Source: JAXDAY01 sp034679345
GTDB taxonomy: Bacteria; Eisenbacteria; RBG-16-71-46; CAIMUX01; VGJL01
Reading direction: 5' to 3'
Length of the DNA: 64,000 bases
NCBI GenBank assembly: GCA_034679345.1
Contig: JAXDAY010000034.1
Location: 42,261-106,260, forward strand
Part shown: positions 53,130 to 63,000 of the stretch, piece after piece
How positions within the stretch are numbered: position 1 is the stretch's first letter
Layout: the number at the start of each line of letters is the position of its first letter
Notes under the pieces: generated by a model
Databases searched by the model: none
The model's input: the letters and a program-made list of their open reading frames with translations, nothing else
What the model was told of the DNA's origin: nothing
Position numbers and translations under genes: made by a program

Positions 53130-54379
53130 CGATCCTCGCCGCGCTGGTGGTCGCGCCGCCGGCCGGTTCGCAGGACGACGCCGCGACGCTCCTCCGCGAC
53201 GCGCGCGAGAGCATTGACGCAGGCCGCCTGCGCGACGCGCTCGCCCCGTTGAACCGCGCCCGGCTCGCCGGCGGGGATCCGTCGGTCCACCTCCTGTCGA
53301 CGCTCTGGCAACGCCGCTGCGAGAGCGCGATGCCCGACTCCTTCATCTGGGACTGGGCGGTTCTGCCCAGCGACGACTTCGGCATCCCCGAGGGGCTGGG
53401 CGAGCTGCGTGTCGGGTTCGCGTGGCTGCTCCGCGAGGAGATCCAGGCCGCGGGAGAGGCCTCGGTCGCTCCGTTTCCTCGCGTCCTGAGGGCGATCGAA
53501 CGCACGCAGCCCTCCTCTGGCATCCCGATCCGGCCGGAAGCCGCGCGCCACTCGATCCAGACGACCGAAGGGATCAAGTCGCGGCTCGCGATGCTTCCCG
53601 GTCCGACGGGCAAGCCGCTCTACACGGGTCCCCTCGACGGGTCGAGCGACCCGAAGCTGGCCGAAGCGGTTCGCGCGTTCCAGTCGACGGCGGGATTGAA
53701 CGCCACCGGCGTGATCGATGCCCAGACCATCCGGCTCATCGCGGAGAAGACGGAGCAGCGGCTGCTCGAGGCGCCCGCGGAGGTGGATCCCTCGACGATT
53801 CCCGCCCTCGCCGCGGAGGTTCCGGCGCGACGGATCCTGCGATCGAGCCTGCGGCTCCGCGAGGGGATCTTCTTCTTCGAGGCGTTCGCGCAGAACGCGG
53901 CAGGCGCGATGATCCTGGGCCCCGTGAGCGCCGGCGGCGCGCTCGAGGACGCCCCGGCAATCGCCCGCTCCGCCATCAGGACCCTCCTCGACCGCAGAGA
54001 GGCGCGCAGGGGCGAGAGCCCGAGCCTCGGAGATCTCGCGGAGATGGGGCGCATCGAGCTGCTTCTCGCTCGCGGGGATCACCGGCTCTCCCTCCAGCGG
54101 ATCGAGTCGCTCGCCGAACGCAGTCCGGGGTGGAGCGGGATCGGAGTCCTGCGGGAAATCCAGCTCGCGACCCCGGATCGAGTCGCCGGGTGGGAAGAGT
54201 CCTGGGAGGCGCGCCTGCGCCTGATCGGATCGCTGCGCGAGGAGGAGATCCTCGAGACGACCCTGGGCAACGTGAGCGATCTGCCCCGGCGGGGCGTCTC
54301 GGCGCCCGACAGCAGGCGCGGCCCGGTGACGATTCTCGGCGACCAGGGGCGCATTCGCGTCGAGGGGAATCTCCCGTGA
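53090..54379 (+). CDS. Exported CsgG/FlgO-like protein with inserted peptidoglycan-binding domain; start uncertain
   Basis: About 429 residues. A good signal peptide (SRASLVLLTILAALVVAPPA) is encoded from about 53108, but no ATG, GTG or TTG stands in frame at a sensible place upstream; CTG at 53090 is given as a tentative start. After one TPR-like segment (ATLLRDARESIDAGRLRDAL) comes WAVLPSDDFGIPEGLGELRVG and LREEIQAAGEASVAPFPRVL, resembling the first half of CsgG/FlgO-type domains. A PG_binding_1 module (YTGPLDGSSDPKLAEAVRAF through GVIDAQTIRLI) is inserted at about 180-220, and GIFFFEAFAQNAAGAMILGP with AIARSAIRTLL resembles the second half of the CsgG-like fold. Likely periplasmic face of the outer membrane. 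The stop overlaps the next start (GTGA). CsgG relationship is inference. Confidence 0.72.
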   Translation: MDRTVSRASLVLLTILAALVVAPPAGSQDDAATLLRDARESIDAGRLRDALAPLNRARLAGGDPSVHLLSTLWQRRCESAMPDSFIWDWAVLPSDDFGIPEGLGELRVGFAWLLREEIQAAGEASVAPFPRVLRAIERTQPSSGIPIRPEAARHSIQTTEGIKSRLAMLPGPTGKPLYTGPLDGSSDPKLAEAVRAFQSTAGLNATGVIDAQTIRLIAEKTEQRLLEAPAEVDPSTIPALAAEVPARRILRSSLRLREGIFFFEAFAQNAAGAMILGPVSAGGALEDAPAIARSAIRTLLDRREARRGESPSLGDLAEMGRIELLLARGDHRLSLQRIESLAERSPGWSGIGVLREIQLATPDRVAGWEESWEARLRLIGSLREEEILETTLGNVSDLPRRGVSAPDSRRGPVTILGDQGRIRVEGNLP

Positions 54380-55458
54380 GGCGCCGTCTCCGTCCTGCTT
54401 CGCTCATTGCCGCCTACCTGGGCGGAGTCCTGGCGGCCTCCACAGCCGGGGGAGAGACGGCCTCGCTTCGTTCGATCGGGGCGGGCGCGCGATTCGATTC
54501 GTGGACGATCGAGCGGGCGGAGGAGACGACGACTCTCTCCCAGTGGCTCGTGCCGCTGGAGGCGCGAGTCGACATGGCCACGCGGGCATCGCTTTTCGGC
54601 GGGATCGAGATTCGAGGGGCCGACCTCGACGCGGCCGACAACGCCTCCGCGGCCGATCCGGCGGGGGGCTGGGTCGAGCTCGAGGCCAGACCGGCGCCCG
54701 GCTGGCTTCTCGCGATGGGCGGATCCTTCCCGATGAGATCGAACTCACTCGATCTGGAGGAGGCGAGGCTCGTCTCGTGGCTGGAGGAGACGGGTCTGCA
54801 GCTGCCCGCCTCGGGCGTGGCGTTTGCCCCAGCGATGGAGATCCGCGCCGCGCGAGAAATCCGCGTCGGGGGCGAGGGAAAGGCGGCGATCGCGGGCGCT
54901 TGGATCCATCGAGCCTCCTACATTCTCTTCGAGGACGAGGCGACCTTCAATCCGGGCAGCCGTTACCGGATCGCCGGCGCCTACGGGACGATTCTCGAGG
55001 GGGGACGCCTCCAGGCGACCGCGGCCTATACGCGAGAGGGGCTCTCTCAGCTGGAGGAGGAGTCCAGGTTTCGGGAGGGCGATCGCCTGCGGATCGGCCT
55101 TCGTTGGGTGCGTCCCGGCGCGGCGGAGTGGGATCTGCGCCTCGGCGGCCTCCTTCAGGCGGACGGCGAGGGGAGCGATGGGTGGGAGGCTCCTGCGGGC
55201 GGAACGGTCTTTAGCGGTCGAACTTCGATCGCCGGCGGTGAGGACTGGCGCTGGATCGCCGCGCTCGAGGCTTGGCGCTCCGGCGGGTTCGACGATCTGC
55301 TGGGCGATCTCGTCGCGTTTCGTCCGGAGGCCGGCATCGAGCGCCGATCGGGCGATCACGGCTTCACGCTCACGGCCGCTCCCGCGTTCGGGTTCGGGGA
55401 GGACGAGCTGACCCTGAGGGGATTCGGGATCCGGGCCGGCTGGGAGATGCGTCGATGA
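54376..55458 (+). CDS. Outer-membrane beta-barrel-like protein
   Basis: Protein of 360 residues starting at GTG 54376, which overlaps the preceding stop. Basic signal peptide (RRRLRPASLIAAYLGGVLAA, cleavage near ASTAGGE). The rest consists of alternating amphipathic beta strands with turns rich in Gly/Asp: VPLEARVDMATRASLFGGIE, GWVELEARPAPGWLLAMGG, GRLQATAAYTREGLSQ, WDLRLGGLLQ. It ends in a strand with terminal aromatic/basic residues (GFGIRAGWEMRR). No homologue is recognised. Most likely an outer-membrane protein working with its neighbours. The stop overlaps the Ig-repeat lipoprotein start (ATGA). Confidence 0.75.
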   Translation: MRRRLRPASLIAAYLGGVLAASTAGGETASLRSIGAGARFDSWTIERAEETTTLSQWLVPLEARVDMATRASLFGGIEIRGADLDAADNASAADPAGGWVELEARPAPGWLLAMGGSFPMRSNSLDLEEARLVSWLEETGLQLPASGVAFAPAMEIRAAREIRVGGEGKAAIAGAWIHRASYILFEDEATFNPGSRYRIAGAYGTILEGGRLQATAAYTREGLSQLEEESRFREGDRLRIGLRWVRPGAAEWDLRLGGLLQADGEGSDGWEAPAGGTVFSGRTSIAGGEDWRWIAALEAWRSGGFDDLLGDLVAFRPEAGIERRSGDHGFTLTAAPAFGFGEDELTLRGFGIRAGWEMRR

Positions 55459-58400
55459 AGAGGCTCGCCCAGCGCTGGCCCCTCGCGTTCGCCGTCGCGA
55501 TCTTGATGTCGTGCTCGGCGGAGCGGGTGGGGGATCCAGGTGCGGGCAGCATCCTGGTGCGCTTCGAGACCGAAGGCTCGACCGCGGGCAAGCGCAGGCC
55601 CGCCGTCCGGCCGGACACGCTGCGGGTCGAGGTGCGGCGCGGCGGGAGCCGGATCGCCTCCGCCTCCGCCGCTGTCGCCGATTCGGGACATGTCTCGATC
55701 GACCTCTCCTGCCCGCCGGGCAAGGATCTGGATCTCTACCTCGCCGCGGACGGCCGGGATTGGAACGGGCGGGGCGCGGTCTATCACGGCAGCTCGCATG
55801 GAATCGAGGTGCAGCGGGGACGGACCACCGAAGTCTTCATCCTGCTGCGAGCCAGCCAGCCGGACGCCCCATCGGTCGAAGGCGAAGCGGGGGGGCTGAA
55901 CTATTCCGTTCACTGGAAGAGGGTGGAGGAAGCCAGCGGATACGAGCTGCGCGAGCGAATCGGCGATACTCTCCAGGACTTTGCGACCGCCGACACGTTC
56001 CGGCTCTTCCAGCCCTGGGAAGCGAAAGGAAGCGCCCGGATCAGCTCCCGGGAAGCGGGCGGCTCCGGTGAAGTCGCGGCGCCGGTCCATGGCCGCAGAA
56101 GCTTCCAGGTTCGGGCGCATGTGCCGATGGGATGGACTCTCTTTGGCGACACGGCCTCGGTTCTGCTCGACAGCTGGTTCGACCTTCCCTTCGTGGGGAG
56201 TGTGACGCCCGCCGACAGCATGACGGGCGTGCGCGACATCGCCGAGATCCGTCTTCAGTTCGACCGGCCGATGGACTTCGCGGGAGCGCCGGATAGCCTG
56301 ATCGGCCTGCGGGAACTCCCCTTCGGCCCGGAGGTGGAGTGCGCGCGTCACCCCGATGAAACGGGCATGGAGTTCGCCCTCACTCCGCTCGAGCCGCTGA
56401 GCCGCGGCGAGTGGTATCGCGTGCGGGTCTCCACAGGTTTGAAGGATCTCGAGGGACGTCCCATCGACCAGGATGGCGCGGCCGGGGGCCTGCAGGCTTT
56501 CGTTTCCGATTTCCGGGTGGAGGAATACGACCCCCTGCGCCCGGTCTCGATCGATCCCGCCGGCGGCTCCCAGGGAATCAGCGTGACGGCCACGATTCGC
56601 GTCCAGTGCGACCGACCGGTGCTCCGGTCCTCCGTGACGGCCGAGACCTTCGTGCTCTCCGACTCGGCCGGGCCGATCGTGGGCGCGCGCTCATTCTCCG
56701 ATTCCGACCGGCAACTCGTCTTCACGCCGGCGGCGCCCATGCGCTTCGATCTGGAGCATACGGTCCGGTTGACCTCGGGGATCCTGGATGCGGAGAGAGG
56801 GGAGCCGCTCGACGCGGATCCCGTCGCCCCCGGCCTGCAGGACTTCGTCTCCCACTTCTGGACCGAGATCCAGCCGCGCGGCGCGCGCGTGACCGAGACG
56901 GTCCCGGCCGCGAACGAGCAGCTCCACCCGGTCTGGGTGAGTCCGGAGGTTCAGTTCGACCGCGCGATCGATCCCGCGACGGTCGACCCTTCCGCGACCA
57001 TGAGCATCCAGGTTCTGCGCGGCTCCAGTTACTTCAATCTGAGCGGGCGGTGGACCGCCTCCGCCGACGAGACGCGATACACCTTCATCCCGAGTCGGTA
57101 CCTGGACCGCGACACCGTGCACCGGATCGTCGTCTCGGCAGGGCCAGACGGGATCCTCGACCGCGAGGGCATACCATTCGACCAGGATCCGCGGGCTTCC
57201 GGCTACCAGGACTTCGTCGCGGACTTCCGGACAGAGCACAACATCCATGTCGTCGAGGTCACGCCCCTCGATGGCGCAACGAATGTCTCGTGGGATGTCT
57301 CGGTGCGCGTTCGATTCGACAAGGCCGTCCAGGCCGAGTCGGTGGTCGACACGACGCTGTTCCTGCTCCTGGCCGATCTGCCGATCCCCGCGAACCGCTC
57401 GGTTTCGGCGGACGGCAAGGAGGCGACCCTGACGCCCATCTCGCCTCTGCAGAGCTATCGAGAGTACCGGCTGCGCGCCACCTCCGGGATCCGCTCGACC
57501 CGCGGCGGAGCCCTTGATCAGGACTCCCTCACGGCAGGACACCAGGGATTCTCGAGCCGGTTCACCACGGTGCCCGAGCGCGTCGCTCCGAGCGTCGTCG
57601 AGGTCCGGCCTCCCGATCATGCGAAGGACGCGCCCGTCGACGGGGTCGTCCAGGTCTTCTTCAGCGAACCGGTCCGCCCGGGTCACGTCGTTCAGTATCT
57701 GCATGTCTCGAGGGACAGCCTGGGGTTGTCGAATCTCGCGGGGAGCGTCGTCGTGACGGCGGATTCCCTACGCGGGACCTTCACGCCGGACGAACCCTTC
57801 GCCTTCAAGATGACCTACTTCGTCCATGTCGATCCCTGGGTCCTCGACGCCATCGGCAATCGATTCGATCAGGACCCGGACACGCCGGGGAATCAGCCGT
57901 TCCGGAGCCGGTTCACCACGGAGAACGAGAAGATCCCGCCGCAAGTGGCCGCAGTCGATCCCGCCGACGGTTTCATCGGGGCGCCTGTGGCTGGGCCGGT
58001 GCGGATCGATTTCACCGAGTCGATGGACCGCTTGAGCCTCCCGGGAGCCGTGCGGATCCTCCTCGATGAGACCGCAATCGATGGGGATCTCAGCTACGCC
58101 GACAGCGATCGCAGCGCGATTTGGTCCCCAATCGTTCCGCTCCGGTACGACCGGATCTACACCGTGCGCGTCGACACGACCGCCGTCGATCTGGCGGGCA
58201 ACCGCCTCGACATGGAGCCGGGCACGCCGCGCCCCGATCCATTCGAGTCGAGCTTCACCACGGAGGCCGACACGATCGGTCCCCGCGTGGAGAGCGTCTA
58301 TCCCGCCGACGGCTCCACCGGGGTCGAGATCGGGATCGTCGCGCGCCTGCGCTTCAGCGAGCCGATCGACCCCTCGAGCGTGAGCCCCGCGTCGATCACG

Positions 58401-60017
58401 CTGGCCGACAGCCTGGGGATCGCGGTCGATGCGGTCCGGATCGTGGATGAGGATTCGCAGGGCGTGGCGATCTCGCCCGAAGGCCCGCTGCAGTACGAGA
58501 CCCTCTACCGGATCACGGTTTACCCGACCCTGGCCGACACGAGCGGCAACGGGTACGACGACGATCCACTGGCGGAGGGAGACCAGCCCTTCGTCTCGGA
58601 CTTCCGGACGCAGACCGAGACGATCCCGCCCGAGGTGATCGCCCTGCTGCTCGATGGGGATCCGCTGGTCTCGGTCGAAACCGACGTCCGCGCGGTGTTC
58701 TCCGAGCCGATCGATCCCGAATCGATCGACGCCGACTCCTTCCGCCTCCTGCGGAACGGAATCGCCGTCGTCTCGCAGCTCGCCGTCGCCGCATCGGGCG
58801 ACACCGCGATCCTCTCGCCCCTCGCGCCTCTGGAGTACGCGACGAACTATCAGGTCCGGATCGAGGGGGTTCGGGACCGAAGGGGAAACATCCAGGACGA
58901 GGACCCCAACCTGCCGGGGGACCAGGGCTTCCTCGAGGAGTTCACGACCGAGGGGGACACCGAGGCGCCTCGCGTTGTGCGGACCGTTCCGGCCGACGGC
59001 GCGAGCGGCGTCGACCCGCAGACTCCCCTGCGGATGGTCTTCAGCGAGCCGATGGACACGACGAGCTTCTCGCCTTCCGACCCCGGGCTCTTCAGGAACG
59101 ATGCCTGGGTCCCCGCCGTTCGAACGGCGCAGGCCGGCGACACCGCCTTCTCATTCGTCGCCGACGAGGACCTCGAGCCGGGAGCGACCTACGAGTGGCG
59201 GGCCGGGCCGCTGCTTGCCGATCGCAACGGCAATCCGACCGGCGTCGAGTTCACCGCGACCTTCGAGGTGGGGCAACGGCCGATCGCCGAGGCCGGGGAT
59301 GGAGTCTGCTCGTTCGGAGATTCCGCTCGGGTGGAGTTTGACGCATCCGCATCACATGATCCGGACGGCCAGATCGTGCGGGTCTACTGGGACTGGGGGG
59401 ACGGCGCGCGCGACACGCTCGATGTCCCTGCGGGATTGACTCCGGTTCACGTCTTTCCATGCACCGACGATGCCGGCTGCGACGGACTCGACAACGACGG
59501 CGACGGCTCTGGCGACGAGGAGGGAGCCGATGGATGCGACGAGAGCTATCGTGTGCGGATGACCGTCGAGGATGCCGATGGCCTGCGGTCATCGGACAGC
59601 ACGGGAGTCGCCTTCTGCGCATTCCGGGCGCAAACCTCGGAGCCGCCGGATGGCGCCACGATGGTCGACACGCTGACGACGATCGCGATCCGCTTCTCCC
59701 GGCCCGTGGACCCCGTGAGCGTCGACTCCACGTCGGTGTGGGTCGAACCGAGTGGAGGAACGGCGATCGAGTGCATGATTCTCTTCGAAGACGAGGATCG
59801 GGTCGTGCGGCTCGTTCCTGATGCGCCGCTCGCGCCGGATACGCTCTACACGATTCGCGCCACGGGCGAGGTGCTCTCCCCGGACGGCGCCCGGCTCGAC
59901 CAGTTTCCATGCGTCGTCGGATTCCAGCCGTTCCAGTCGCAGTTCCGAACGACTCCGTCCGGTGCCCCCCTGCCTCGCCCCGGCCCGGGCAGGACGCGGC
60001 CGTTCCAGTCCTACTGA
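55455..60017 (+). CDS. Giant Ig-like (Big_5) repeat lipoprotein with PKD domain
   Basis: Lipoprotein of 1520 residues: signal peptide with lipobox L-M-S-C (Cys20). Residues about 30-245 hold an N-terminal region with two beta domains. Ten Big_5 (SbsA-like Ig) repeats of about 110-120 residues start near residues 248, 362, 478, 599, 712, 829, 942, 1058, 1172 and 1394. Each shows a VxPADGxxxV start, an FSEPxDxxSV block, an LxYxxxYxVxV strand and a DxDPxxPGxQ-F-x-S-x-FTTE end. A PKD domain (FDASASHDPDGQIVRVYWDWGDG) at about 1276-1390 carries an insert with CDGLDNDGDGSGDEE, like MopE-type or Ca2+-binding loops. It is last in the operon, ATG overlapping the preceding stop. Probably extends from the outer membrane as an adhesin or sheath-like stalk. 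Confidence 0.88.
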   Translation: MKRLAQRWPLAFAVAILMSCSAERVGDPGAGSILVRFETEGSTAGKRRPAVRPDTLRVEVRRGGSRIASASAAVADSGHVSIDLSCPPGKDLDLYLAADGRDWNGRGAVYHGSSHGIEVQRGRTTEVFILLRASQPDAPSVEGEAGGLNYSVHWKRVEEASGYELRERIGDTLQDFATADTFRLFQPWEAKGSARISSREAGGSGEVAAPVHGRRSFQVRAHVPMGWTLFGDTASVLLDSWFDLPFVGSVTPADSMTGVRDIAEIRLQFDRPMDFAGAPDSLIGLRELPFGPEVECARHPDETGMEFALTPLEPLSRGEWYRVRVSTGLKDLEGRPIDQDGAAGGLQAFVSDFRVEEYDPLRPVSIDPAGGSQGISVTATIRVQCDRPVLRSSVTAETFVLSDSAGPIVGARSFSDSDRQLVFTPAAPMRFDLEHTVRLTSGILDAERGEPLDADPVAPGLQDFVSHFWTEIQPRGARVTETVPAANEQLHPVWVSPEVQFDRAIDPATVDPSATMSIQVLRGSSYFNLSGRWTASADETRYTFIPSRYLDRDTVHRIVVSAGPDGILDREGIPFDQDPRASGYQDFVADFRTEHNIHVVEVTPLDGATNVSWDVSVRVRFDKAVQAESVVDTTLFLLLADLPIPANRSVSADGKEATLTPISPLQSYREYRLRATSGIRSTRGGALDQDSLTAGHQGFSSRFTTVPERVAPSVVEVRPPDHAKDAPVDGVVQVFFSEPVRPGHVVQYLHVSRDSLGLSNLAGSVVVTADSLRGTFTPDEPFAFKMTYFVHVDPWVLDAIGNRFDQDPDTPGNQPFRSRFTTENEKIPPQVAAVDPADGFIGAPVAGPVRIDFTESMDRLSLPGAVRILLDETAIDGDLSYADSDRSAIWSPIVPLRYDRIYTVRVDTTAVDLAGNRLDMEPGTPRPDPFESSFTTEADTIGPRVESVYPADGSTGVEIGIVARLRFSEPIDPSSVSPASITLADSLGIAVDAVRIVDEDSQGVAISPEGPLQYETLYRITVYPTLADTSGNGYDDDPLAEGDQPFVSDFRTQTETIPPEVIALLLDGDPLVSVETDVRAVFSEPIDPESIDADSFRLLRNGIAVVSQLAVAASGDTAILSPLAPLEYATNYQVRIEGVRDRRGNIQDEDPNLPGDQGFLEEFTTEGDTEAPRVVRTVPADGASGVDPQTPLRMVFSEPMDTTSFSPSDPGLFRNDAWVPAVRTAQAGDTAFSFVADEDLEPGATYEWRAGPLLADRNGNPTGVEFTATFEVGQRPIAEAGDGVCSFGDSARVEFDASASHDPDGQIVRVYWDWGDGARDTLDVPAGLTPVHVFPCTDDAGCDGLDNDGDGSGDEEGADGCDESYRVRMTVEDADGLRSSDSTGVAFCAFRAQTSEPPDGATMVDTLTTIAIRFSRPVDPVSVDSTSVWVEPSGGTAIECMILFEDEDRVVRLVPDAPLAPDTLYTIRATGEVLSPDGARLDQFPCVVGFQPFQSQFRTTPSGAPLPRPGPGRTRPFQSY

Positions 60018-60054
60018 GGAATCCGGGATCGCGGCGCGGCTCCTCGAATGAAGA

Positions 60055-60083
60055 GGTCCGGGGCGCGCACGGCGCCCCGGACC
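60055..60083. terminator. Bidirectional hairpin terminator between convergent genes
   Basis: GGTCCGGGGCGC (60055-60066) and GCGCCCCGGACC (60072-60083) form a perfect 12-base stem with a 5-base loop. It sits in the 81-base gap between the Ig-repeat gene (ends 60017) and the convergent minus-strand gene (stops at 60099). There is no clear T-run on either side, but position and stability favour a terminator for both genes. Confidence 0.65.
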
Positions 60084-60098
60084 GCGGAGTCGGTCACG

Positions 60099-63000
60099 TT
60101 ACTTCAGAATCACCATCTTCTTGTTGGAGACGTAGGAGCCTGCGCTCATCTGCGTCCAGAAGACGCCCGATCCGACACGATGGCCGGAGTCGTTGGTGCC
60201 GTCCCAGTCGACGACGTGGAGGCCAGCATCGCGCTTGCCGTCGACGAGGGTCCGGACGAGTCGTCCGTTGACGTCGTAGACCAGGAGCCGGACGGCTTCG
60301 GGCTGCGCCAAGCTGAAACGGATCGAGGTCCTCGGGTTGAATGGGTTCGGCTCATTCTGGAATAGGCGGTTCACCATGAGGCTGCCCGGCTCATCCGCGT
60401 CGCTCGGCAGGTTCCAGGTGCCCTGGCAAGCGGCCAGGGTCTCGACGTCGATCAGCTTGGGGATTCCGGCGTAGCCGGAAGCGCCGTGGCCCCATTTCAT
60501 CGCCGCGCCGAGCTCGCCGATGCAGGCCCCGATGATCTCCGAGGCGTCGGTCGGACAGTAGTCCTCCCCCGGCCCGGATCCGCGGCGGGCCATGTGATGC
60601 CAGCTCACGCCATCCAGGACGGAACGGTAGTTGCCGTTCGTCGATAGGTCCTCGTTCGTGATCTGAGCATATGCGGCCGTCTTCGAGCCATCCTCCGCAT
60701 CGTAGTAGCGGTTCCCCGATCCCGTCCCCGCCTGATCGTAGACGTTGAATCCATAGACGTTTGGGCAGTAGTTGCCGTACGCGTCGACGGCGATCTCGGC
60801 GTCGAAGGCGCCGCCTCCCACAGGCAGCCAGCGCACGCAGTACGAAGAGCTGGTGGGGGAGCAGTCGGGATCTTGAGAGATCCCGTTGAACGCGTCGCAG
60901 AACAGCATCGCCCCCAGTATGTTATTGAGGAAACTCTGCGCATGGCCGGTGGTCCACGTTGGGTTCTCCATCAGCTCGCCGACCTTGTCGCCGTTGGCGA
61001 TGAACGCTTGCCGGTTGAGGTTGGCGCCACAGAGGGGCGAGATGAGCCACTGCTCGAAGAGCTGGTAATCCAGGTCCTCGGTGGCCGCGTTGAAGAGCCC
61101 GTAGTTGACCACGATCGTTCGATAACCCAGGATCTGATTGAGGGTCATTCCATTGTTGCTCCATGCGATGCTTCCACGCGCGAAGGGGACGTTGTAGTTC
61201 GTCGAGGCGTCCGTGTAGTCGTAACGGTCCCAGTTGCGATCGAACGGGATCCGGCATCCCTCTTCGAGCGCGCATGGGTCCGCCCCGTTCAGGATCGTAT
61301 TGAGCGCGTTTTCCACGACGAGCTGAGCGATCCCTCGATCGTAGGCGTCGATGTACAGCGTCGCCGGATGGAAGGCGCAGAAGTTGAATCCGGCGCCGCC
61401 GCAGTTCGGCACATTGGCCGTTCGCACCCCTGGGAGAATCTCGAACTCGAGGAAGCCGCCTCCTGAAGTGTCGGGGAAGTAATAGAGGAGATTCGGCGTG
61501 CTCGCGAAGTTCGAGGTGATGAAGTACTCGATGCGAGTGCCGGGATAGAGGCAATCATCCCAGATCATCTCGTTCTCCGGATGACCTTCGGAGACGAAGT
61601 CATCGTCGTCCTCGCGGAAGCTCGAGATGAACCTGTTGCGATGGATGGCAAAGCCGGCCTGGTTCGAGTCCATCCAACCGAATGTGAAGTGCGGCCGGTG
61701 AGGCCGATCAATCAACTTGCCGTCCGCGACGCGGTCCTTCCATGTCTTGTAGCGGCTGACGGCGCCGCCCTCCTTGTCGGCGTTGAACGGTGAGCGCTTT
61801 GCCACCCGCCACCAAAGCCGTGCCTCCCATCGCGTGTTGGGATCGCTCGTCGGCAACGGTCCCACGACGATGAGGCTGTCGCCGCTGCGTTCGGGCTTGG
61901 TCAGGTCGTCCATGTAGATGTCGCGCGTCGTGTTCGCGGGGCCCGGGACGCGGACATTGAACAGGGCGGATCCCGTAGGGTCGGATTCCAGGTAGCTTCC
62001 CGCGTCCTGGAAGGTCCGGCCATTATCAGCCTGGATGATGGGGGCAAAACGGCCGGCAGTCACACCGACGACGAAATTGTCGTACAGCGGTGTGAAGTTC
62101 GTCACCCCGCTGCAGTTCTCGATCTCGAAGGCTTCGCAGTCGCCCAGCAGCTCAATGATCGCTTTGACCATCCGGACCGTGGAAGGGACCGGGACGCCAG
62201 GTATGTCGAGCGAGGTTCCGCCGACCCGCTCCCTGTAGCAGACAGGATCCGCTCCCACGTACCAGAAATCGTCCTGACCCACCCGCTCGGACCAGATCGT
62301 CGCTCCGGTCTCTTCGCACGTGAACGGGTAGTAGCGCCAGCCGGGGCGGTAGAGCACGCCGTTATCCAGGGGGAGCTCGGCGTACATATCGTACTCCAGG
62401 AAGATCGTTTTCACATCCGTCGTGCCGGTGTCCACAATCGGGCTTTCGATCCAGTTCCACTGACCCACGGGATGAACTCCCGCGTCGCACGCCTCCTGGT
62501 GCATCTCGATCACGTTCGACTCGAGTCTGCAGGCGCACGGATCGAGGATCGTGTAGCAATTGACATCCACTACGCTGCTGTATTCTCCGACTGGATCGCA
62601 GAGGCCCGGCGTCCAGTTCTCGAGCCCGGTCTCAAAGCTGTACGTTTTGTTCTCCCCGCCGCCGACCACTGTGATGTCGTCCACCCCGAAGGGACCCCAG
62701 CGGGTCGCGTACTGGCAATCCTCGTCCGACCATGCGACATCGGCGATGTACTCGATGACGATGGTGTAGGCGGCAGCGCCTTCGAACTCGGCCTCCGCGA
62801 TGACGCGGGTATAGGTCGCCGGAAGATCGAATCGTCCGATCGAGTCGGTGAAGCCGCCCACGAAGGCGAGGTTGTTATCGCAGGTGTTGGGCGGATAGGG
62901 GTTCAACATCAGCTCCGAGGTGTCGGGCCGACGGAGGAAGATCTGCGTGCCGTCCCAACAGGGTTCGCTCTGCTGGAAGTACTTGAAGCTCAGGGTGACC

